The position numbers were made by a program, and so were the translations under genes. A stretch of DNA of 16,024 bases from Clostridia bacterium (lineage in GTDB: Bacteria > Bacillota_A > Clostridia > Oscillospirales > Acutalibacteraceae). The first letter of the stretch is position 1. Each line of letters begins with the position of its first letter. This document shows positions 1 to 5,433 of this stretch, piece after piece. Where the stretch lies: positions 1 to 16,024 of the forward strand of contig JAILQN010000220.1 of assembly GCA_024699005.1 (NCBI GenBank), read 5' to 3'. The notes under the pieces are model-generated. The model saw nothing but the letters and a program-made list of their open reading frames with translations. It was not told the origin of the DNA and ran no database searches.

Positions 1-494
1 CCGGACATATCGGCCGTCGAACCGAGCTGAATATTTCTCACATACAGGGTCAGTTTTCCGTCTTCCGCGGCAGCAGAATCAAGTTCAAATCTGTCGCCGC
101 TGCTCGATGCTTTTACATACAGGAGCAGCAGAGAATTATTCTCAAACCACGCCGCGTCGTATTTTTTTATTTTCGTCACAAACGATTCGTCCCTGCGCCA
201 CGATTCCGATGACTCCCCGTAGGACTGAAAATCGTCATAGAATTTTTCCCTGAAATCATTAAGCTCCGTTTCCGAACCGAACTTAAAAAGCGGCAGTCTG
301 AGAATTTCATCACTGAATGAATACGGCTCCGCGTGATTCAGCGAATCGGTATACAAAGCTCCGTCTTCAGCGTTGTAATAACCGCAGTATGCTTCTGCGG
401 ATACAAGATCATCAAAGCGTGAATCGCCGCAGGAGCATAAAAGCAGGCAAAATGCAAGAGTTATTGACAAAACCAGACAAACAAAACGTTTCAT
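1..494 (-). CDS. Partial lipoprotein, C-terminus beyond the window edge
   Basis: Reading leftwards from an ATG at 494, the frame stays open to the window edge (164 complete codons). A strong ribosome site (GAGGTGAT) lies just upstream of the start. The N-terminus is two basic residues, a hydrophobic stretch and a lipobox-like LLCSC with the lipidated cysteine at residue 22, so the mature protein should be anchored on the outer face of the cytoplasmic membrane. The rest is soluble, charged and aromatic-rich (for example KKYDAAWFENNSLLLLYVKA at about residues 108-127), which suggests a beta-rich globular domain. I do not recognise the family. It begins 19 bases after the stop of the lipoprotein at 514-1341, so the two are probably co-transcribed and may be related exported products of the regulator at 2588-3037. 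Lipoprotein call secure; function unknown. Confidence 0.8.
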   Translation of the reverse strand, partial: MKRFVCLVLSITLAFCLLLCSCGDSRFDDLVSAEAYCGYYNAEDGALYTDSLNHAEPYSFSDEILRLPLFKFGSETELNDFREKFYDDFQSYGESSESWRRDESFVTKIKKYDAAWFENNSLLLLYVKASSSGDRFELDSAAAEDGKLTLYVRNIQLGSTADMS

Positions 495-513
495 GATATC
501 ACCTCATTTTATC

Positions 514-1341
514 TCAATTCCACTCCGCAGGATATATTTCTCTTACGGTCATCTGAACGGGCCACGTCTCCATTACTTCCCGGTCATAACGGACAACGAC
601 CTGATCACCCTCGCTGAACTTCATTTCATCCGCACCGGCAAGCCTGCCGTAATCGCAGGAGTAAAGAGCCGTATCGCCGCCGTCCGCTTTGCGCAGTTCC
701 AGATGAGTGCCTGCGGCCCTTTCGACAATGAACGTATCGGTCACCGTATCGGCGTCGGACGCGAGCGTTTCGTCGTTTCCGCATCTTTCAGCTTTCACGC
801 CTATGATTCTGTTAAATTCTTTGCGGTCGAATTCGGAGAGCATATCGGCGTGAGTATCGTCTTTTGTAACGATCCCGCCCGAGCTGTCATAGGAGTAATA
901 CACGCCGTTCACGACAATGGTATAGTCGCTTATATTATCCCAGGAAAACTGATCCATCTTATATTTTCCGATGATCCCGCAGACTTTTTCCGCGTCGGCG
1001 GCGGACAGTCTGGCGCCGAGGGAATCCTGCTCGAACCGCCCGACGTATACGTCCGCTTCCGGCAGATATACGCCGGTGGTGGGGCCCCCTTCGCAAACCA
1101 CGGGAACAGCAGTCGCGGTTTCTGCTTCATCCGCCCCTGCCGATGTGCCGGGGGAACAATCCACGGACGCGTCTTTTTCTTTATCTGTCATTGAGTCGAT
1201 CTCCGACAAGGAAAGCGCGCCGCCCGCCCCGTACGCATCACCTTTCAATGAGGTTTTTTCACTATCGGCGGTTTTCTGCCCGCAGGCGGAAAATAAAACA
1301 GCAACAGTCAGCGCGAACAAAACAGGAATCATCTTTTTCAT
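514..1341 (-). CDS. Lipoprotein with possible DUF3221-like C-terminal domain
   Basis: This 275-aa protein begins with MKKMIPVLFALTVAVLFSAC, a signal peptide ending in a lipobox (FSAC, cysteine 20), so it is predicted to be membrane-anchored and extracytoplasmic. An excellent ribosome site (AAGGAGGT) precedes the ATG. After a low-complexity linker (about 21-80) comes a region with acidic and aromatic residues (about 85-175) and a C-terminal part (about 205-275) ending in a pattern GDQVVVRYDREVMETWPVQM followed by a short beta strand. Small DUF3221-type OB-like domains in other Firmicute lipoproteins end in a similar way; this is resemblance by eye only. It lies 122 bases after the stop of the membrane protein at 1464-2591, separated by hairpin-forming DNA, and 19 bases before the next lipoprotein gene. 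Function unknown. Confidence 0.82.
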   Translation of the reverse strand: MKKMIPVLFALTVAVLFSACGQKTADSEKTSLKGDAYGAGGALSLSEIDSMTDKEKDASVDCSPGTSAGADEAETATAVPVVCEGGPTTGVYLPEADVYVGRFEQDSLGARLSAADAEKVCGIIGKYKMDQFSWDNISDYTIVVNGVYYSYDSSGGIVTKDDTHADMLSEFDRKEFNRIIGVKAERCGNDETLASDADTVTDTFIVERAAGTHLELRKADGGDTALYSCDYGRLAGADEMKFSEGDQVVVRYDREVMETWPVQMTVREIYPAEWN

Positions 1342-1364
1342 ATAAGTACCTCCTTAATTTGTAC

Positions 1365-1440
1365 CGCGCGTGCCCACACGCGCGTTGTGCCCGCTGACGG
1401 CACGAGGTGAGCGGGTTCAACGCGGCTGCAGGCAGCCGCG
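1365..1440. repeat. Cluster of three hairpins between two minus-strand genes
   Basis: Three inverted repeats are packed here: GCGCGTG/CACGCGC at about 1366-1382; a longer imperfect pair (1381-1395 with 1410-1424, 13 of 15 matches); and a perfect 8-bp stem CGCGGCTG/CAGCCGCG (1421-1428 with 1433-1440) with a 4-base loop. On the minus strand none is followed by a run of T, so they do not look like simple intrinsic terminators. They could attenuate or stabilise the transcript between the membrane-protein gene and the lipoprotein genes, or be a remnant of a palindromic repeat family. Confidence 0.55.
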
Positions 1441-1463
1441 CTGCCGATGACGACTGACAGTTC

Positions 1464-2591
1464 TCACGGAACGAAAACCGCGTCCGGATGATAGAACAGC
1501 TGATAAAGATCGGTCCTGCCGCCGGTATAATCATTCAGGTTGGTATAACCGAGAGTGGAGTACGCCTTGCCGTCCGGAGTGAATATCAGTTCGGTCCCGC
1601 CGGCGTAGACGTAGAGCAGCCTCTGCCCCTTGTGGGCGTTGAGGAAATCGTTGTAGTCGTCGAACCACGCGGCGCCGAACGCCGGAGTTGCGTAGATCTT
1701 CCCGTTTTCTTTATAGAGAGTGATTATCGAGACGAGCCGCCCCTCCGAATACACAAGATAGTCGCGGAAATTCTGTCTGACCTCCGGATGTTCGTTTTCG
1801 GCTCCGGTATAGCAGACGTGAGAATAGCCCTTCGAGGATATGACCGCGTTATCCACGGGAACTCCGCTCGCGGAAAGAGAGTTTAAAACGGACCTGTCGT
1901 TCCGGAAATATTCCGCGGCTTCGGCGTCGCTTATCCTCTCTCCCGTCTCGATAACTCCCGTGTTCTGCGGTATCACGGGGATATTTATTCCGCCGGAAGC
2001 GGAGGCGACGTTCGGTAATCCGGCATATCCGTCTTCGTATTCCGGATCAGCCGCTGTCGCGGGAACAGTCACTCTCGCGGGAATATTCACTGTCGCGGGA
2101 ACAGACGTCGCCGTTTCGGCGACCTGCGCTCTCTCTGACGCGGCAGGCCGGGTCACGGTTGCTGTTTTCGGTTCGTCCGGAGAATACCCCTGAGTGTAAG
2201 CTACAGTGGTTTCGGCCATACCCTGCGGAACCGTTTCTGCGGGAGTGACCGCCGTCGCGCCTTCCGCGGGAACCGGAGCGGCGGGAGTGACCGTACCGCC
2301 CGCCATGACGGTCTCGCCGGCGGCGGCAGGCTCGGTCCCGGGCTCCGGCGCGACCTCTGCGATCACGGCGCCCGAGGCGGCGCCTGTCTTCGCCCTGCCG
2401 ATGCGGGTATTCCATACCGCAACGGCTGTGACCGTTACGGCAACAAGACAGAGACAAGCCGAAACGGTGAGTTCGATCTTCCGTTTTTTCGCACGCCGGA
2501 ATTCGCGGCGGATATTTTCGTTATCAAGGGCGGACGTAACGTCTGCTTCGTTTATATCGGCAAAAGCCGAGAGAATATCTGTTCCGTTCAT
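1464..2591 (-). CDS. Single-span membrane protein, possible anti-sigma/sensor partner
   Basis: The 375-aa product has a short charged cytoplasmic N-terminus (residues 1-38, ending in the basic cluster RRAKKRK), one transmembrane helix (about 39-60), a long Pro/Ala/Thr/Val-rich extracytoplasmic linker (about 65-205) and a globular C-terminal domain (about 210-375) rich in Tyr, Phe and Asp that I do not recognise. The linker is encoded partly by imperfect 18-base tandem repeats near 2055-2110 (GTCGCGGGAACAGTCACT and variants). The ATG overlaps the TGA of the upstream regulator by 4 bases (ATGA), so the two are translationally coupled. This topology beside a region-4-containing regulator is typical of membrane anti-sigma factors, but there is no recognisable zinc-binding anti-sigma motif at the N-terminus, so the role is an inference from context. 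Confidence 0.75.
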   Translation of the reverse strand: MNGTDILSAFADINEADVTSALDNENIRREFRRAKKRKIELTVSACLCLVAVTVTAVAVWNTRIGRAKTGAASGAVIAEVAPEPGTEPAAAGETVMAGGTVTPAAPVPAEGATAVTPAETVPQGMAETTVAYTQGYSPDEPKTATVTRPAASERAQVAETATSVPATVNIPARVTVPATAADPEYEDGYAGLPNVASASGGINIPVIPQNTGVIETGERISDAEAAEYFRNDRSVLNSLSASGVPVDNAVISSKGYSHVCYTGAENEHPEVRQNFRDYLVYSEGRLVSIITLYKENGKIYATPAFGAAWFDDYNDFLNAHKGQRLLYVYAGGTELIFTPDGKAYSTLGYTNLNDYTGGRTDLYQLFYHPDAVFVP

Positions 2592-3037
2592 CGTACCGCC
2601 TCCTTAAGATATTTTGTGAATTTCTTTCGTGTCCGGGCGAGCAGCGTGCGGGTATAGTTTTCTTTTATATCGAACGCTCCGGCTATATCCGAAGTCGTTT
2701 CCAAATAATAATACCGCCTGACGAACACTCCCCTGTCCCTCGCCGAAAGGGTCTTCAGGAACAGATCGAGCATTCCGGGCAGATCGTCGGCGGAAACCGC
2801 ACCGGACGCGGGCAAACAGCCCTCCAGCTCCAGGATAAGGTCATTCTCATCCTCAAGCAGGTATTCGAGCTCCAGTCCGTAGAGCGCCGCGAGCCTTCTG
2901 ACCGCGTTGATGTCAGGCTTCCTTGAGCCGCGCTCCCATTTGGAGACAAGCTCTCGTGAAACGTACATCTTTTCGGCAAGCTGCTCCTGGGTCATTCCGG
3001 CGTCCGATCTAAGCCGCGCAAGCTTTTCGTTCAGCAC
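2588..3037 (-). CDS. XRE helix-turn-helix fused to sigma-70 region-4-like domain
   Basis: This 149-aa protein has two DNA-binding modules. Residues 4-60 are an XRE/Cro-type helix-turn-helix (MTQEQLAEKMYVSRELVSKW is the helix-turn-helix core; then ERGSRKPDINAVRRLAALYG). Residues about 93-146 match the sigma-70 region 4 pattern: a leader LSARDRGVFVRRYYY, a helix-turn-helix TSDIAGAFDIKENYTRTLLA and a basic end RTRKKFTKYL. Region 2 is absent, so it cannot act as a complete sigma factor; it probably works as a transcription regulator whose C-terminal part may touch a promoter -35 or RNA polymerase. The start is a GTG at 3037 with AGGGGGAG five bases upstream; the nearby ATG at 3042 is out of frame. 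A good promoter sits at 3061-3089, so this is the first gene of the minus-strand operon and may be autoregulated. Confidence 0.85.
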   Translation of the reverse strand: MLNEKLARLRSDAGMTQEQLAEKMYVSRELVSKWERGSRKPDINAVRRLAALYGLELEYLLEDENDLILELEGCLPASGAVSADDLPGMLDLFLKTLSARDRGVFVRRYYYLETTSDIAGAFDIKENYTRTLLARTRKKFTKYLKEAVR

Positions 3038-3060
3038 GTCATCTCCCCCTCGCTGAGTTC

Positions 3061-3089
3061 ATTTTAATACATACACGAAAATTTCTCAA
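3061..3089 (-). promoter_or_regulatory. Sigma-A-type promoter for the regulator/lipoprotein operon
   Basis: On the minus strand, TTGAGA (3084-3089) and TAAAAT (3061-3066) each match the consensus at 5 of 6 positions and are separated by 17 bases. The predicted start point would lie about 15-20 bases ahead of the ribosome site of the GTG at 3037. Confidence 0.7.
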
Positions 3090-3111
3090 GGTACAAATTG
3101 TATCATTATAC

Positions 3112-3140
3112 TTGAAAATCAAATCATACGGGAGTATACT
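3112..3140 (+). promoter_or_regulatory. Sigma-A-type promoter for the amidohydrolase/V-ATPase operon
   Basis: On the plus strand, TTGAAA (3112-3117) and TATACT (3135-3140) each match the consensus at 5 of 6 positions and are separated by 17 bases. It diverges from the minus-strand promoter only about 25 bases away. Transcription would begin at about 3147, at the left arm of the inverted repeat at 3146-3265, giving a leader of roughly 150 bases before the ATG at 3296. Confidence 0.7.
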
Positions 3141-3145
3141 GTTTT

Positions 3146-3265
3146 GAGAGTGGAGAGTGGAGTTGTTCATGAGGAACAAAACAAATCAGCGAAGAGGTTT
3201 ACGTTGAACAGAAGTATTCCAACCGTCAGAAAAACTCCAAACTCCTCACTCCACTCTCCACACTC
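3146..3265. repeat. Long inverted repeat in the leader of the V-ATPase operon
   Basis: The arms GAGAGTGGAGAGTGGAGT (3146-3163) and its near-complement at 3248-3265 match at 17 of 18 positions, separated by about 84 bases of AT-richer DNA. In the transcript the arms could pair and place a long loop directly upstream of the ribosome site GGAGG (3284-3288). No coding capacity was found inside. It resembles small MITE-like or simple-repeat elements (GTGGAGA units) seen between genes in Clostridia. Confidence 0.6.
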
Positions 3266-3295
3266 CTCACCGATACCCCTACCGGAGGCGATACC

Positions 3296-4093
3296 ATGCA
3301 CATCATTGACTGCCACTGCCACATCTACCCCGACAAAATCGCCGCGAAGGCCGTCAAAGGTATAGGGGATTTTTACGACCTGCCGATGTCCGGCGAGGGT
3401 ACGGTGAGCGACTATCTGCGGCGCAGCGAAAAAGCCGGCATAGACAGATCGATCGTTTTTTCCGTCGCGACGGCCGTGTCGCAGGTCAGGTCCATAAACC
3501 GCTTCATTGCGGGGATAGTTGAGCAAAGCGGTGGAAAATTCACAGGCCTGGGCACCCTGCATCCGGACAGCCCGACGATGAAAGAGGATATCGACGACCT
3601 TATCTCCCTGGGACTTAAAGGCGTAAAGCTGCATCATGACGTGCAGGGCTTCAAGATAGACGACTACCGCTGCCTGAAAATATACGAATACTGCGAGAAA
3701 CTGAGGCTGCCCGTTCTGCTGCACACCGGCGATTTCCGTTACGATCTGTCAAACACGAACCGCCTGAAACCGACACTTGAGACCTACACGGGCCTTACCG
3801 TGATCGGCGCTCATTTCGGAGGCTGGAGCCTGTGGGAGGATTCCTCCCGGGAGCTCGCGGGATATCCCAATCTGTACGTGGACTGTTCCTCGTCTCTTTA
3901 CGCGATAGAGCCTGAGACGGCGCGCGATATAATCCGCCGCTACGGAGCGTCAAGAGTGCTGTTCGCCACGGATTACCCGATGTGGGACCCTTCGGAAGAG
4001 CTTGAGCGTTTCGACCGCATAGGCCTTGACGATAATGAAAAAGAGCTGATACTGTGGAGGAACGCAGCGAAGCTCTGGGGGATAGAGCTATGA
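3296..4093 (+). CDS. Amidohydrolase family protein (metal-dependent hydrolase)
   Basis: The 265-aa product has the signature of the amidohydrolase-2 (ACMSD-like) TIM-barrel family: an HxH motif near the N-terminus (DCHCHIYP, His7 and His9), a strand-end His in LLHTGD (His143), a second in IGAHFGG (His173) and the metal-binding Asp in VLFATDYPM (Asp226). The length fits the compact members of the family. It should be cytoplasmic and hydrolyse or decarboxylate a small metabolite; the substrate cannot be told. GGAGG at 3284-3288 places the start at 3296. Its TGA overlaps the ATG of the V-ATPase G/H subunit (ATGA at 4090-4093), so it is the first gene of the ATPase transcript. No functional link to the ATPase is known to me; the coupling may simply be operonic. 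Confidence 0.88.
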   Translation: MHIIDCHCHIYPDKIAAKAVKGIGDFYDLPMSGEGTVSDYLRRSEKAGIDRSIVFSVATAVSQVRSINRFIAGIVEQSGGKFTGLGTLHPDSPTMKEDIDDLISLGLKGVKLHHDVQGFKIDDYRCLKIYEYCEKLRLPVLLHTGDFRYDLSNTNRLKPTLETYTGLTVIGAHFGGWSLWEDSSRELAGYPNLYVDCSSSLYAIEPETARDIIRRYGASRVLFATDYPMWDPSEELERFDRIGLDDNEKELILWRNAAKLWGIEL

Positions 4094-4395
4094 GATTTGA
4101 AGACATCTTCATTGCCGACAAGCGTGCCCGGGAGCTGGCCGCAGACGCCAGAAGCCGCTATGCCGACGCAGTGCGCGAGGCTGATGAGGCAGAGAAACGC
4201 GCCATGGAAAACGCTCTGCGGCGGGCGGAGCGCGACGCGGCCGCAGAACGTCGGGAAGCGATACGGGAACAGAGACGTGTCGACGGCGTTCCCTCGGAAA
4301 CCACTGTAAAAATCGAAAGGATCGCGGCCCTTGAAAAAGAAAACCTCGATCATTGGGCCGATGAAATATACGACAGGATCGTGACCGGCTTATGA
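4090..4395 (+). CDS. V/A-type ATPase peripheral stalk subunit G/H
   Basis: The 101-aa product is almost entirely charged alpha helix with Ala/Glu/Arg heptad character (residues about 10-65), ending in a short helix with IERIAALEKENLDHWADEI. Length, coiled-coil composition and position as the first subunit gene match the G/H (AhaH/NtpF-type) stalk subunit, which pairs with subunit E to form the peripheral stalk holding the A/B head still against the membrane motor. The ATG at 4090 overlaps the stop of the amidohydrolase, and its own TGA overlaps the ATG of subunit C (4392-4395). An in-frame ATG at 4054 lies inside the amidohydrolase and is less likely, since GGGGGA sits suitably ahead of 4090. 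Sequence conservation in this family is low, so the call leans on context. Confidence 0.8.
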   Translation: MRFEDIFIADKRARELAADARSRYADAVREADEAEKRAMENALRRAERDAAAERREAIREQRRVDGVPSETTVKIERIAALEKENLDHWADEIYDRIVTGL

Positions 4396-5375
4396 AATCA
4401 GCGACCATGAGCGTTGTCGCGCTCGTCAGATCCCTCCGGGCAAAACGCCTCAGCGAGGCAGATTTTGAAAAGCTGTCAGGCGCGGCGTCTATCCTCTCCG
4501 CCGCGGCAATCCTCAACAATATGCCGGCTTACAAAGACCGTGTGGGGCCTTCGGCAAATCCCCAGTCGATCGGCGAGGAACTGAGATCCGGACTCTACGA
4601 GGATATCGCAAAAATAAGCCGTTACTCCCGCGCGGCGGGACATGATTTTACGGATTACTTCATTTTCCGTACAGATGTCGAAGGACTGAGCGACGCGATA
4701 GCCGCTCTGCATGCCGGCACACACGACTTCACCATCTCCTTCAGCGCCGGGTATGAGAAGCTCTCCCGCCTGAACCTGCTGGAAACTGCCGGCGCGCATG
4801 ATCTTGCCGGGTTGATGAAAAGCGCCGAGGGTACGCGGTACAAAGAACTTCTGACGAACGTCCTGACGGAATATACCCGGACCGGCGATATCATACGCGT
4901 GGAAGCAGGCCTTACACACGGGGCGGATATCAGATTTTTAGAGGTGTCCGGAGGACGCAGACGCGGGATGGATATCCCATCCGCCTCTTTCAGGAAGACC
5001 GGACTGTTCCGTCTGCGCGCCGCAGAGAGTGATCTGACGCTGATAAAGCACTTCGCAAGGGCCGCGCGCTTCGATGTTCCGAGGGAAGCAAGGATCGCCC
5101 TCTCATCTCCGGTGATAACTACCCTGACAGACAGCAAACTTGCCGCTCTTGCCGATCTTGACGATCCGTCACGTCTCCCCGAAATACTGGCGGGCACGGA
5201 CTACTCACAGCTCGACACCTCGGACGTCGAGACAGCCGCCGACGCCGCCCTGGCAAAGATCCTTGACAGAACTCTGATCTATTCTTTCGATCCCGACGAA
5301 CTCGTTTTCGCATATATACTCTCGAAGAACACGGAGATCAGAAGGATCGTCGGTTGTCTGGACAGCAAGGAATAA
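4392..5375 (+). CDS. V/A-type ATPase subunit C (d/AC39-like rotor socket)
   Basis: This 327-aa, mostly alpha-helical protein has the length and layout of bacterial and archaeal V-ATPase subunit C, the funnel-shaped socket that links the central shaft (D/F) to the K ring. The N-terminal part (about 1-100) holds repeated helices such as DFEKLSGAASILSAAAILNN, and the end carries the family-typical pattern of a Tyr-rich segment followed by charged residues (DPDELVFAYILSKNTEIRRI, residues about 300-319), equivalent to the YIxAKExEIxN signature near the C-terminus of AC39 proteins. It overlaps the upstream G/H gene by 4 bases. The 58-base gap to subunit I contains a GC-rich 6-bp stem (GCGCGC/GCGCGC near 5385-5403). 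Here C comes second; in E. hirae it follows I, K and E, so the order is rearranged. Confidence 0.85.
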   Translation: MKSATMSVVALVRSLRAKRLSEADFEKLSGAASILSAAAILNNMPAYKDRVGPSANPQSIGEELRSGLYEDIAKISRYSRAAGHDFTDYFIFRTDVEGLSDAIAALHAGTHDFTISFSAGYEKLSRLNLLETAGAHDLAGLMKSAEGTRYKELLTNVLTEYTRTGDIIRVEAGLTHGADIRFLEVSGGRRRGMDIPSASFRKTGLFRLRAAESDLTLIKHFARAARFDVPREARIALSSPVITTLTDSKLAALADLDDPSRLPEILAGTDYSQLDTSDVETAADAALAKILDRTLIYSFDPDELVFAYILSKNTEIRRIVGCLDSKE

Positions 5376-5433
5376 AAAACATAAGCGCGCAGAGCCGCGC
5401 GCGCCGATAACATGTAATTTTGGACTGAAAACC

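Noticed and set aside
493..1194. 233-codon plus-strand open frame at the left
   Set aside because: Antisense to a lipoprotein gene with a clear signal peptide and ribosome site.
4054..4089. Earlier ATG for the G/H subunit
   Set aside because: Would overlap the amidohydrolase by 40 bases; the ATGA junction at 4090 with GGGGGA upstream matches the coupling used by the next gene.
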